Shown piece by piece: positions 5,874 to 13,334 of a stretch of 44,437 nucleotides of DNA; the first letter of the stretch is position 1; each line of letters begins with the position of its first letter. Origin of the DNA: a virus; the IMG/VR virus record IMGVR_UViG_3300028615_000092, positions 1 through 44,437 of that record, one strand, 5' to 3'. A program made the translations under genes and the position numbers. The notes under the pieces were generated by a model. That model ran no database searches, was not told where the DNA came from, and saw nothing but the letters and a program-made list of their open reading frames with translations.

Positions 5874-6280
5874 CAGTTTGCCTTCGGGTCCGGGCCGGCG
5901 GGTCCGTGCCCCTCTCCGCCCCACTTCTTGTGCTCCACGACGCCGCCGTGCTTTCCGATCTCCTGGCGTACCACCTTGAAGATCTGCCCGAAGACGCGGC
6001 TGAAGTCGCCCGCCATGTCACGCATGGCGCCCAGGAACGAGACCGTCAGGTTCATCTCCTCCTGGCGCTTGGATGAGAGATGCACGCCCAGCTTGTTCCC
6101 CTCGAAGCTGATGCCCACCCAGTCCGGTAGGTGGATCAGCCACTCCGAGGATTCCTCGGAGCAGAGCGCGATGGTGCCGCCCAGCCGCTCGCGCGTGAGG
6201 ATGGCCTTGATCTCCTCGGCCGCCGCGCGCATGCGGAGCTGATCGGGTGTTGAAGGGTCCAGCGTCTCGTCTTCACTCAT
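5873..6280 (-). CDS. Hypothetical protein
   Basis: This 135-residue protein starts at an ATG (6280) just upstream of the preceding gene's TGA at 6273-6275. It begins with an acidic tail and a helix (LRMRAAAEEIKAILTRERL), then a beta-rich centre (GTIALCSEESSEWLIHLPDW...) and an amphipathic C-terminal helix (MRDMAGDFSRVFGQIFKVVRQEIG). No known family. Confidence 0.65.
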   Translation of the reverse strand: MSEDETLDPSTPDQLRMRAAAEEIKAILTRERLGGTIALCSEESSEWLIHLPDWVGISFEGNKLGVHLSSKRQEEMNLTVSFLGAMRDMAGDFSRVFGQIFKVVRQEIGKHGGVVEHKKWGGEGHGPAGPDPKAN

Positions 6281-6635
6281 CGGCTTCCTCCGGGATAGCT
6301 GCCTGCAGCGCAGCCAGCACATTCATGTCGATCTTCATGGCCGGCGTTCTGGCCAAGCCGCGGGCGTCGAACTTATTGGCGCGGTCCACGTGGTGGCTTT
6401 GCCGCGCCAGTCCCGAGGGCCGGGTGCCCAGTACAGAGCGGCAGGGCTGGCCGGCGGGCGCATCACAGACCGGGCATTCGCAGAATACCACGCACGTTGA
6501 CACCTTTAGCCATCGCCCCACTTGGTCAGGATCCGGCACGAACGCGACGGTGTAGTTGTTGGGGAGGCGCAGGACGTAGCAGTCCTTGGGCAACGTTCGC
6601 TTGCCGCGGCGCATCCCTACGCGTGCTTCTTCCAT
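6273..6635 (-). CDS. Protein with phage-type zinc-finger (CxxC...C...H) motif
   Basis: This 120-residue protein carries CPVCDAPAGQPCRS followed by GLARQSHHVDR. This pattern (C-x2-C-x-A-x2-G-x-PC ... H) matches the small DNA-binding-type zinc finger common in phage and actinobacterial proteins. The ATG at 6635 has no strong Shine-Dalgarno site, so the exact start is uncertain. Probably nucleic-acid binding, by family analogy only. Confidence 0.68.
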   Translation of the reverse strand: MEEARVGMRRGKRTLPKDCYVLRLPNNYTVAFVPDPDQVGRWLKVSTCVVFCECPVCDAPAGQPCRSVLGTRPSGLARQSHHVDRANKFDARGLARTPAMKIDMNVLAALQAAIPEEADE

Positions 6636-6648
6636 GCCCACCCCAAGC

Positions 6649-6756
6649 TCACTTCCTCTTGAGCGTTCCGTCCACCCAGCGGTTGAAGAGCGTGCCCGCC
6701 CAGGCCACGAAAAAGCCCCACCAGAACCCCTGCCACCACGGATCGATCTCAATCAT
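6649..6756 (-). CDS. 35-residue Trp-rich membrane peptide
   Basis: This very short ORF starts at an ATG that overlaps the stop of the nuclease gene (ATGA, 6753-6756). It encodes WWQGFWWGFFVAWAGTLF, a single aromatic-rich transmembrane segment, then a basic tail ending KRK. The exact overlap, the clear TM segment and a plausible stop at 6649 suggest it is real. Function unknown. Confidence 0.6.
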   Translation of the reverse strand: MIEIDPWWQGFWWGFFVAWAGTLFNRWVDGTLKRK

Positions 6757-7328
6757 GTGAACCACTCCACGATCTTCTTCAGCAGGTCGCGCCACCCGTT
6801 CTCCTGGTCCTCGTCCGGATAGCAGCCCTCACAGCGTGGCACCGGTGTGTAGTCCAGCAGCAGTACGGTCTGGCACACCTGGCAGACCTGCATGGCGGTG
6901 GCGAACTCCCGGAGCAGCTCCAGCTCCCGGAGCAGGTCATCGAAGTTGTCCAGGGGCATCACCACCATGTCCGGTGTTCCCTTGTCGCCCACCTTCCAGC
7001 CTGGAGGCTTCTTGTCGTCCCGACCTATGATCAGGATGGGCCGCGTGTCTCCCTTCTCTTCACGCTTCTGAAGCGCCTGGCGGTAGGCCGACCTCCAGTT
7101 GAACTGCTGCTCGTGCTTGCACTCCGTCCAGAACTCGGTGCCCGCTACGTCACAGTCCTCGCCCGGCGCCGCCCCGCCCTTGATGCCCTGCTGCCCGCGG
7201 TACAGCTCCCGGTCCGCGAAGATCGCCCGCCAGCGGTGGATGATCTCCCACTCGAACTTCCGTCCCTTGCGCCGGGCGCGCTTGCCGGCGCGGACGTTCT
7301 TAGGATTCTTCGGGCTCTTCGCCGTCAT
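6753..7328 (-). CDS. PD-(D/E)XK nuclease (Holliday-junction-resolvase-like) with C-terminal zinc finger
   Basis: This 191-residue protein has a basic N-terminus and then a restriction-fold nuclease core. The pieces are KGRKFEWEI (N-terminal Glu), a RGQQGIKGG loop, DCDVAGTEFWTECKH containing D...ExK, and RPILIIGRDDKKP on the last core strand. The order fits Hjc/VRR-type nucleases that cut branched DNA. A C-terminal four-Cys knuckle (CQVCQTV...CEGC) is added. A role in resolving recombination intermediates is likely given RecA and SbcCD homologues in the same block. A defence or restriction-type nuclease is an alternative. Confidence 0.75.
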   Translation of the reverse strand: MTAKSPKNPKNVRAGKRARRKGRKFEWEIIHRWRAIFADRELYRGQQGIKGGAAPGEDCDVAGTEFWTECKHEQQFNWRSAYRQALQKREEKGDTRPILIIGRDDKKPPGWKVGDKGTPDMVVMPLDNFDDLLRELELLREFATAMQVCQVCQTVLLLDYTPVPRCEGCYPDEDQENGWRDLLKKIVEWFT

Positions 7329-7506
7329 GCTGATGGCCCCCGTTGATCAGGCGGAACATCGGGGCCTGCGGCGCGACAGATCGGCGCACGTGCACCAGCC
7401 TGGCGCGCCCGGGATTCTTCTGCGTCCGCTTGCGGTGCGCGTACTCTCCCAGCGTCACCTGCTCGCGGTCTCCGCCGGGCTTGGTCAGGATCACTTCGTA
7501 GGGCAT
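7300..7506 (-). CDS. Hypothetical small protein
   Basis: This 68-residue protein has an N-terminal beta-like segment (YEVILTKPGGDREQVTLGEYAHRKR) and a polar acidic tail. It overlaps the start of the nuclease gene by 29 bp, an unusually long overlap here, suggesting that the tail is under little constraint. Function unknown. Confidence 0.6.
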   Translation of the reverse strand: MPYEVILTKPGGDREQVTLGEYAHRKRTQKNPGRARLVHVRRSVAPQAPMFRLINGGHQHDGEEPEES

Positions 7507-7507
7507 G

Positions 7508-7780
7508 TCACGCTTCTCCCAGGGGCTTGAGGTCAGACGTCTCGACGTCGAAGGGGATCCAGCCTTCTCCCTGCAGAATCACAGAGGCGTGGCAACCAGA
7601 CTCACACACGTCCATGACGGTGACCGGGGCGTAGCCGATTCGGCGCCCCTCCTCGATGCTCTCCGTGCGAAACCCCTGCGGGGTGATCTGGCCCCTGCGC
7701 AGGCCCAGTAGGACCCGGCACTTCATTCCAGGGCGCAGGAACAGTCCGAGAGCGCTCATTTCCGCGTGCACAGCTTCCAA
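7508..7780 (-). CDS. Hypothetical protein, TTG start
   Basis: This 90-residue protein is mostly beta (GMKCRVLLGLRRGQITPQGF, PVTVMDVCESG, SVILQGEGW), perhaps a small SH3- or PilZ-like barrel. A strong GGAGGAGG lies about 8 nt before the TTG at 7780, which supports that start; an ATG at 7759 is the alternative. The same GGAGGAGG is overlapped by an ATG opening a 13-codon ORF that ends at the internal ATG, which may be chance. Confidence 0.6.
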   Translation of the reverse strand: MEAVHAEMSALGLFLRPGMKCRVLLGLRRGQITPQGFRTESIEEGRRIGYAPVTVMDVCESGCHASVILQGEGWIPFDVETSDLKPLGEA

Positions 7781-7840
7781 AAGGCAACCTCCTCCATGAT
7801 GTATTACGCATCCGGAGAGGTTGGTGGCCGAAAAACTGTA

Positions 7841-8260
7841 CTACGCGGGCTCGGGGAGCGCTTTCCTGTAGGACAGGGAAGGCGTGAAGTCCGCGATCTC
7901 GATGTCTTCCGCCTGGAAGACGGTGTGGGCAATCACGGCCACCTGCGCGGGGTCGTAGTCCCGGCAGGAGTACACATCCACCACCGCGTACTGGTACTCC
8001 GGCCAGGTGTGGATGGCCGCGTGGGACGTGGAAAGCACGACAACGCCGGTGACCCCACCCTCGTCCTCTTCCGGTTCCGCGCCCTGCTGCCGTACGGCCA
8101 CCTCCACCTCGTAGAGGTGTGCGGGCCCCAACGGGCGCATCTGGATGGTCTCCACGAGCGTGTCCAGGAATTCCTGGACGCTGGCAGCGCTGCCCAGTTC
8201 GGCGCGCCGGCCCATGAACTTGAACTTGCAGTGTCTGCCGCGCGTAGGATTCACGTTCAC
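7841..8260 (-). CDS. speD: SpeD-like (S-adenosylmethionine decarboxylase fold) pyruvoyl enzyme
   Basis: This 139-residue protein resembles prokaryotic AdoMet decarboxylase proenzymes. The key segment [24 protein letters not shown] aligns with the SpeD self-cleavage region, where Ser before His becomes the pyruvoyl group, and also carries the conserved HTxPE and D-x-x-C elements. Length fits single-chain bacterial SpeD (about 120-140). In cells SpeD makes decarboxylated AdoMet for spermidine. Here it is separated by only 4 bp from queC and heads no polyamine operon. A role on a 7-deazaguanine intermediate (for example decarboxylating 7-carboxy-7-deazaguanine) is possible but is pure inference. 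Confidence 0.75.
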   Translation of the reverse strand: MNVNPTRGRHCKFKFMGRRAELGSAASVQEFLDTLVETIQMRPLGPAHLYEVEVAVRQQGAEPEEDEGGVTGVVVLSTSHAAIHTWPEYQYAVVDVYSCRDYDPAQVAVIAHTVFQAEDIEIADFTPSLSYRKALPEPA

Positions 8261-8264
8261 CCTC

Positions 8265-8984
8265 CTACCTCGGCGCGAACGCTGCCACAGCCGGGTCAGC
8301 GAGGCCAGCCTCTTCGAACCCTTTGGCGCGCAGCTCGCAGGCCGGGCAGGTGCCGCACCCGGGCTTCTGGCCCTGGTAGCAGGTGACCGTGTGCTTCAGG
8401 GCCTCCCAGGTGATCGGGTCCTCGTGCGCCATCCGCACGGTCTCCGCCTTGGTCAGGTGCATGAGCGGGGTCCAGATGTTGAAGGGCCCACAGCTGGACG
8501 GCATCGCCAGCCCCAGGGTTTGCTCCATCGACTCGATGAACTCCGTGCGGCAGTCCGGGTAGCCGCTGTAGTCCGTCTGGCACACACCGGTGACGATGTG
8601 CCGGGCGCCCACCTTCACCGCGGCGGCGCCGGCGATGGCGAGGAACAGCAGGTTGCGGCCCGGCACGAAGCTGGTGGGGAGGCCGTCCGGCGCCGCCTGG
8701 TCCGCGTAGCCGCCGGTGGCTTTGATCTCCCCCGGCTGCACCAGTGCCGAGTCCCCCAGCGCGGACAGCACCGGAAGGCTGATGACCTCGTGGTCGACGC
8801 CAAAGACCTCCGCGACCTGCGCGGCGGATTCCAGCTCTGCGGCGTGCCGCTGCCCGTAGGCCACGGAGAACGTGAAGACGCCCTCGAACTTGCGCTGGGC
8901 CCAGCCCAGGCACGTGGTGGAGTCCTGCCCGCCGCTCAGCAGAACGACCGCGTGCTCACCGTCCAACTTGGCTTCTTTCGACAT
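8265..8984 (-). CDS. queC: QueC, 7-cyano-7-deazaguanine (preQ0) synthase
   Basis: This 239-residue protein has the full-length QueC pattern. It has an N-type ATP-pyrophosphatase loop ([10 protein letters not shown], residues 15-24), VPGRNLLFL in the middle and [15 protein letters not shown]-terminal zinc site of four Cys (TCYQGQ...CGTCPAC) follows. QueC converts 7-carboxy-7-deazaguanine to preQ0 using ATP and ammonia. No glutamine amidotransferase domain is fused, so this is not the Gat-QueC form. The start codon follows GGAGACTGGACATGTC, a leader identical to that of the gene at 43700. It lies 10 bp from folE. Confidence 0.93.
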   Translation of the reverse strand: MSKEAKLDGEHAVVLLSGGQDSTTCLGWAQRKFEGVFTFSVAYGQRHAAELESAAQVAEVFGVDHEVISLPVLSALGDSALVQPGEIKATGGYADQAAPDGLPTSFVPGRNLLFLAIAGAAAVKVGARHIVTGVCQTDYSGYPDCRTEFIESMEQTLGLAMPSSCGPFNIWTPLMHLTKAETVRMAHEDPITWEALKHTVTCYQGQKPGCGTCPACELRAKGFEEAGLADPAVAAFAPR

Positions 8985-8994
8985 GTCCAGTCTC

Positions 8995-9522
8995 CTATCG
9001 CAACAGCTCCATCACCTCAGCCTTGGCCGAGCCGTGCTCTCGGAACACTCCTCGAACCTCGCTGGTGATCATCTCTCCCGGGGACTCTACCCCGCGCATG
9101 CTCATACAGGTGTGGTGGGCGCGCACCACGACGGCCACGCCCCTAGCTTCCACGGGCTCGAACGCGTCCGCGATCTGCTTGGTGACGCGTTCCTGCACCT
9201 GCAGCCGACGCGTTACCGCGCGCACTACGCGGGCCACCTTGGACAGGCCCACGATCTTCTTTTTGGGATCGGGCAGGTAGGCCACCGCCACCGTGCCGCT
9301 GAAAGGCAACACGTGGTGCTCGCAGAGGGACACGAAGGGGATGCCCGTGACCGTGATGATCTGATCGTAGCCCTCTGCGTCGAAGAGCTTGAGCAGCTTG
9401 GAGGGGTCCTCCACCGCGTAGCCCTCGGTCAACTCACGGAGCGCCTTCACCATGCGGGTGTGCGTCTCCGCCATGCTCTCCGTTTCGAGCTGCTTCGGAG
9501 GCACCAGCGTCTGCAGCAGCAT
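8995..9522 (-). CDS. folE: GTP cyclohydrolase I (FolE)
   Basis: The protein has the hallmark zinc and active-site segments: [38 protein letters not shown] and [11 protein letters not shown]. FolE converts GTP to dihydroneopterin triphosphate, the first step toward preQ0. I chose the ATG at 9522 (175 residues), 11 nt after the queE stop. A GTG at 9579 would overlap queE by 46 bp, and an ATG at 9474 also exists. The N-terminal helical region is short compared with E. coli FolE. Confidence 0.92.
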   Translation of the reverse strand: MLLQTLVPPKQLETESMAETHTRMVKALRELTEGYAVEDPSKLLKLFDAEGYDQIITVTGIPFVSLCEHHVLPFSGTVAVAYLPDPKKKIVGLSKVARVVRAVTRRLQVQERVTKQIADAFEPVEARGVAVVVRAHHTCMSMRGVESPGEMITSEVRGVFREHGSAKAEVMELLR

Positions 9523-9533
9523 GGCTGCGCCGG

Positions 9534-10208
9534 CTACCGCAGACCGATCAGCTTGTGTTGTTGGGTGCTCAGCCGCCACTGGGGGTGCTCCATCACGAAG
9601 TTGGCCGCAAGGGTCATGTTGTCGGCCACCAGCTCAGATTTCGGGCCCATGGTGGCGCAGGGAGAGACTAGCCGATGGATGAAGCCGGGTGCAATAGTTG
9701 CGTACGCGAGTGGATCGTAGTTGGGATAGACGATCTTCAGCTCCCCGCCCTGGCGGATGACGATGTCCGGCTCCGCGACCTTGGGGCTGACACACACCCA
9801 GTCCAGAAGCTCCTCAACCCCGTCACGGTACTTGGTGGCGCCGTTGGTCTCGATGGCAAAGATCGAGCGCTTGTAGTGCTTGCGCAGCTTCTTCAGTAGG
9901 GAGGCGCGCAGCTGCAGTAGCGGCTCGCCGCCCGTGAACACGATCAGCGGGTAGTCCTTGGGCGCACAGCCCGCGACCACGTCCACCAGCACATCCTCCT
10001 CGAAGGAGTCTCCGCCCCTGAAGTCCGTGTCGCAGAACAGCGGGCACTTGGCGTTGTGGCGCTTGGAGTCCCGTCCCCGGTCCTCGTTCAGACCGCTCCA
10101 CAGGTTGCAGCCGCCGAAGCGCACGAAGACGGCGGGCATGCCTGCGTAGTGCCCCTCGCCTTGCAGCGTGCGGAAGATCTCCTTGACTCGGTACACGGGG
10201 CCGCTCAC
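9534..10208 (-). CDS. queE: QueE, 7-carboxy-7-deazaguanine synthase (radical SAM)
   Basis: This 224-residue protein starts [18 protein letters not shown], typical of QueE, and contains [13 protein letters not shown], then CPLFCDTDF, then VFTGGEP. The three cluster cysteines are C34, C55 and C59, i.e. C-x20-C-x3-C; most radical SAM enzymes have a shorter first spacing. QueE rearranges 6-carboxytetrahydropterin to CDG using AdoMet. The GTG start overlaps the upstream stop as GTGA (10205-10208). Near its end, [16 protein letters not shown] resembles the QueE tail. Confidence 0.92.
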   Translation of the reverse strand: MSGPVYRVKEIFRTLQGEGHYAGMPAVFVRFGGCNLWSGLNEDRGRDSKRHNAKCPLFCDTDFRGGDSFEEDVLVDVVAGCAPKDYPLIVFTGGEPLLQLRASLLKKLRKHYKRSIFAIETNGATKYRDGVEELLDWVCVSPKVAEPDIVIRQGGELKIVYPNYDPLAYATIAPGFIHRLVSPCATMGPKSELVADNMTLAANFVMEHPQWRLSTQQHKLIGLR

Positions 10209-10393
10209 GAACGTGCCTTCTCTTCTTCCGTGGCCAGCCGCCGGACTTCTGCTTCACTGATCAGCCCCAACTCGACCTTGAGCCAGTGGAAGAAGGAGCG
10301 CGCGATGTTCCTGTGTGTTTCTGGCGTTTTACCCACCATGTGGTCTACCGCCTTTTCCAGCTCCGCAGAGCACGTGGGGCAGAGCTTACTCAC
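10205..10393 (-). CDS. Small CxxC protein between queD and queE
   Basis: This 62-residue protein starts with GTG overlapping the queD-HNH stop as GTGA (10390-10393). It has CPTC near the N-terminus and then a helical body (RNIARSFFHWLKVELGLISEAEVRRLATEEE). A single CxxC may bind metal as a dimer. It is co-translated with the preQ0 genes; function unknown. Confidence 0.65.
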   Translation of the reverse strand: MSKLCPTCSAELEKAVDHMVGKTPETHRNIARSFFHWLKVELGLISEAEVRRLATEEEKARS

Positions 10394-11271
10394 GCCGGCC
10401 TCGCAAACTTGGTGACGTGCCGCCATGCGCGGCCCTGCATGATCGCGTTCACCAGCGACGTGCTTACCCCATACTGTTCTGCGATCAACCTACGTGATTG
10501 CCCCTGCTGCACAGCAGCTACAATAGCTCGAACGGACAGCTCGGTCAGCTTCGCCGCGCCGTGCGCTTCCCCCACCGGACGCCTCTTCTTGGCGTCTTTG
10601 TCGGCCTCATTCGTAGTGTGGTCTGCAGTGTACAGGTGCGTTGGGTTCACGCAGGGGGGGTTGTCACACAGGTGCAGCACCGCACGCCCTTCGATGTCGT
10701 CGCCGGCCAGCCATGCAGCTACGCGGTGCGCTTTCCTGGTGCCAGCAGCCTTGGCCGCACACCAGCCGTAACCGTCTTGGTCTTGACTGCGCGTGAACTC
10801 CCAGCAGGCATCCGGATCGGACGTGTCGATACCTTCGTAGAGGCGGTCACGGATTTCAGCCATGATTGCTTTTCCGGCTTCACGTGCACGGCGGTCTTGC
10901 TTGCGCTGCGGGCGGTACGACGCGAACGTCTTGGCGGTCTCACGGAACCGCACTTCAACAAGATTGGGCAGGCGCGCCTTTGCCCACTCCCACACGTACC
11001 TGGACAACTCCTCCGCCGTGGTGGTGTCGCTGTCGAGAACCTCGTTCAGGTCGAGGTGGTCCAGGCGGCCTTCGATCCAACGTCCCACCTCGGACAGCGT
11101 GCTGTAGTCTGCCACCATGCCTGCTTTGGGACCTTCCAGTAGCACGTCGTGGCGCTCCACGATGATTTCGAACTCGTATGAGTGCCCGTGCGGGCGTGAG
11201 CACTTACCGTCGTGATGCTTCAAGCAGTGCGCCGCCTCGAAGCGGAAGGTTTTGCCAATCTCGAAGCTCAC
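10390..11271 (-). CDS. queD: QueD (6-carboxytetrahydropterin synthase) fused to HNH endonuclease and HTH
   Basis: This is one 293-residue frame. Residues 1-~120 are a QueD domain: FRFEAAHC (zinc His15), C24 in GKCSRPHGHSYE with zinc His28/His30, DHLDLNE (71-77), and RETAKT (Glu111). QueD turns dihydroneopterin triphosphate into CPH4. After a basic linker (about 120-136), residues ~142-225 form an HNH_3-type nuclease (CWEFTRSQDQDGYG, AHRVAAW, LHLCDNPPCVNPTHL). The last ~55 residues form a helix-turn-helix (SRRLIAEQYGVSTSLVNAI). The GTG start overlaps the upstream stop (GTGA). An internal ATG at 10863 (residue 137) with a weak GGAAA could also express the nuclease alone. HNH invasion at the 3' end of queD is the likely origin. 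Confidence 0.9.
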   Translation of the reverse strand: MSFEIGKTFRFEAAHCLKHHDGKCSRPHGHSYEFEIIVERHDVLLEGPKAGMVADYSTLSEVGRWIEGRLDHLDLNEVLDSDTTTAEELSRYVWEWAKARLPNLVEVRFRETAKTFASYRPQRKQDRRAREAGKAIMAEIRDRLYEGIDTSDPDACWEFTRSQDQDGYGWCAAKAAGTRKAHRVAAWLAGDDIEGRAVLHLCDNPPCVNPTHLYTADHTTNEADKDAKKRRPVGEAHGAAKLTELSVRAIVAAVQQGQSRRLIAEQYGVSTSLVNAIMQGRAWRHVTKFARPA

Positions 11272-11771
11272 GTCGTCCTCCGCCTCGAAGAGCCTGTCTG
11301 CTCGGGGTCGCATTCACTGCAGGTGCACACGTCATCTGCAACGAGGCCGTGGTTGATGCCCCGGCTGCTGTTGCACGGGCAGCCGTCCGCCATCGTGCAG
11401 TTGTCCGGCTCCAGGTACGCGTCGCAGCCCCGGCACTTGGGGTACAGCAGGGCATCCGTGATGTTGGAGATGTCGATGATCTTCAGGCCGTCGATGGGGG
11501 AGTAGTTGGCCTGGATGTAGGTGAACTCGTCCTTCTCCCCGGGCGGGGCAAGCGGGCCGAGCTTCACCCGGCCCCTGCCCTCCAGCAGCTTGGCGATCTG
11601 ATCCGCGTGCCGGCACAGGTCCTGGCTGGGGTAGAGCTGGACCACCACGTAGCCCACCTCGCGGTCACACTCGAAGTCGTGGGTTTCGCCGTCTCCGCTG
11701 TCCACGGTCCTGTACCCGGCCATGTTCAGGTACTGCACCGTCATCCGGATGCCTGGGTTGATCTCGCTCAC
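11268..11771 (-). CDS. Hypothetical protein with Cys-rich tail
   Basis: This 167-residue protein has an N-terminal part with alternating helix and strand (IRMTVQYLNMAGYRTVDSGDGE, VGYVVVQLYP, HADQIAKLLEGRG). The C-terminal part has eight cysteines (CRGCDAYLEPDNCTMADGC..., VCTCSEC). It starts at GTG overlapping the upstream stop. It sits between the second QueD-like gene and queD, so a link to the modification pathway is possible but unproven. Confidence 0.65.
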   Translation of the reverse strand: MSEINPGIRMTVQYLNMAGYRTVDSGDGETHDFECDREVGYVVVQLYPSQDLCRHADQIAKLLEGRGRVKLGPLAPPGEKDEFTYIQANYSPIDGLKIIDISNITDALLYPKCRGCDAYLEPDNCTMADGCPCNSSRGINHGLVADDVCTCSECDPEQTGSSRRRTT

Positions 11772-11938
11772 GATGCCTTCTTTCGACGCGCCTGCTCTGC
11801 TTCTAGCATGCGGATGAAGCCCTCACGCTTCTCCTCGCTGCGCCAGCGGCCAACTTCCGCCCTGACGTTGTCCAGCATGATCTGGAGCTTCTCGTCCGAC
11901 AAGCTCCGCACGCGCTCCGGGATGTGGGGTTCGCTCAC
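11768..11938 (-). CDS. Small helical protein
   Basis: This 56-residue protein is predicted to be almost all helical and charged (SLSDEKLQIMLDNVRAEVGRW, then KREGFIRMLEAEQARRKK). The GTG start overlaps the upstream TGA as GTGA (11935-11938). No family is recognised. Confidence 0.65.
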   Translation of the reverse strand: MSEPHIPERVRSLSDEKLQIMLDNVRAEVGRWRSEEKREGFIRMLEAEQARRKKAS

Positions 11939-12381
11939 ATGGACCTCCCGGACTGGGCGCAGATGTCGTCGTTCTCGAACACCCGCACGCAGAACTCCCT
12001 GCCCTGGAAGGCGTCCAGCAGCTTCTCCCGCAGCAGCGCTGCCATCCATTCCGTGGTGGCGCGCTTCCCCTCGAAGTCCGGGTGCGTGGACAGGTTGGTG
12101 TTGTCCCACTGCAGCACGAGGGCCTCCATCTCCATGTCGGATACCAGCCAGTCTTGGCCATGGTGCCCGAACTGCCCACCCACCTCGATCTCGATCAGGA
12201 AGTTGTGGCCGTGCGTGTCCTTGGCGCAGCTGAGGGCTTGCTGCAGTGCCATCCGCAGCTCCACCTTGCTGACCTGCTCGACGTCTTCGACGAGGCGCGC
12301 CGTCGCCATCTCGTAGCTGTCGTACGTGCTCTGATCGTTGAAGTGGCAGGACTGGAGCCTGTAGCGCCGGATGTACTTCAC
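11935..12381 (-). CDS. Second QueD/PTPS-like protein, divergent
   Basis: This 148-residue protein carries PTPS-fold landmarks. They are SCHFND near the start (His13), CAKDTHGHNFLIEIEV (C52, zinc-type His57/His59), DWLVSDMEMEAL (the G-x-V-x-D-F region), WDNTNL (D93, in place of the usual D-H pair), TTEW (E111) and RVFENDD (E136). About 35 extra residues separate the first His from the Cys. It therefore looks like a 6-pyruvoyl- or 6-carboxy-tetrahydropterin synthase relative with an altered active site, distinct from the queD domain next door. The GTG start overlaps the ArcS-like stop (GTGA). It could act on another pterin or on a 7-deazaguanine precursor. Confidence 0.7.
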   Translation of the reverse strand: MKYIRRYRLQSCHFNDQSTYDSYEMATARLVEDVEQVSKVELRMALQQALSCAKDTHGHNFLIEIEVGGQFGHHGQDWLVSDMEMEALVLQWDNTNLSTHPDFEGKRATTEWMAALLREKLLDAFQGREFCVRVFENDDICAQSGRSM

Positions 12382-13334
12382 CGGGGGCTCTCCATGGCGG
12401 AGTCGTCTCCGTTCAGCACGTCCATGGTGTACTGGTGGGCTTCGCGTAGGCGGGTCTCCAGGTTGTCCAGGTTGGTGAGGCTGCGCAGGTTCTCGTACGT
12501 GTCCCGCGGGTGGAAGCCGAACATGTAAGCGACGTTGAGGTGGCGGCGTTCCCACAGCCCCTCGTGCACGGCCTCCGCGTAGAAGTCGGAGTAGACCGTG
12601 ATGGTCTGGTACACGTGGCTGTGCCTGGTGAAGTACCAGGCCACGGTGTCCCGCACGCGCCCCTTGTTGGGCAGCCCGCTGTCGTACTCCGGCGCCTCTC
12701 CTGCGAAGTCGAGGGGGACCAGGCCCAGCACTCCGGTGGTGATGATCAGGTGGCAGTCCTGCCACTCAGGGAACCGCGCCATGACATCGGTGTGCAGCGG
12801 CGCCGGGTAGGGCTTCTGGGCAGCGCAAGGCACCAGCACGGCGTGCTTCACGCCGGAGGGCGGCTTGTAGTCCCGCAGCTTCTGCATGTAGTCGAGCACT
12901 TCCGGTCGGAAGAAGCTGTTGTTGGTGGTGACGGGGAAGGCGCGCAGCTTGTCGGGCGCGGCGCTGACCCCGCGGCCCCACTTGGTGTCGAACATGTAGA
13001 GGGCGTCCACCAGCTCCGGGCGGCAAGCGGCTGCGACTTCCACGGCCAGGCGCTTGTCCTTGGCCTGCTGGTAGAACATCTCCCAGGACAGGGTTTCGCC
13101 GTCCCAGTCCTGCGGGGAAACGCTGGCCACGTGGTGGCCCATGTAGGCGATGAAGGGGGCCCAGCACCGCGGCACGTTCACGCACTCGTGCGGCATGGTG
13201 GTGCGCGCAAGCTGCTCGAAGATCACCAGGTAGTTGGTGTACTCGTGCTCGTAGTCCTGCGCGTCACGCGCCTCTGAGAGCATCCGGCCCACGTCACACG
13301 TGGGCAGCTTCTGCTCCTCCTGCAGTTCCGTCAT
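12378..13334 (-). CDS. ArcS-like (archaeosine synthase, DUF5591-type) protein
   Basis: This 318-residue protein has a C-terminal half resembling the catalytic domain of archaeal ArcS/TgtA2. It contains SFFRPEVLDYM, LVPCAAQKPYPAPLH (the PC-x3-KPY motif with its reactive Lys), LIITTGVLGLVPLDF and APEYDSG. In archaeal tRNA, ArcS attaches an amino acid to the nitrile of preQ0 on the way to archaeosine. The Ser of the canonical KPY-x2-S motif is Pro here. It lacks the TGT-like and PUA domains of archaeal ArcS. Placed next to dpdA and que genes, it is a good candidate for modifying preQ0 after insertion into DNA. The ATG start (13334) follows GGGGAAG; the 5' end overlaps dpdA by 41 bp. Confidence 0.75.
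   Translation of the reverse strand: MTELQEEQKLPTCDVGRMLSEARDAQDYEHEYTNYLVIFEQLARTTMPHECVNVPRCWAPFIAYMGHHVASVSPQDWDGETLSWEMFYQQAKDKRLAVEVAAACRPELVDALYMFDTKWGRGVSAAPDKLRAFPVTTNNSFFRPEVLDYMQKLRDYKPPSGVKHAVLVPCAAQKPYPAPLHTDVMARFPEWQDCHLIITTGVLGLVPLDFAGEAPEYDSGLPNKGRVRDTVAWYFTRHSHVYQTITVYSDFYAEAVHEGLWERRHLNVAYMFGFHPRDTYENLRSLTNLDNLETRLREAHQYTMDVLNGDDSAMESPR

Noticed and set aside
8265-8984. Gat-QueC (glutamine amidotransferase fusion) giving dG+ directly
   Set aside because: The protein is a normal-length QueC with no amidotransferase domain, and none is encoded nearby.
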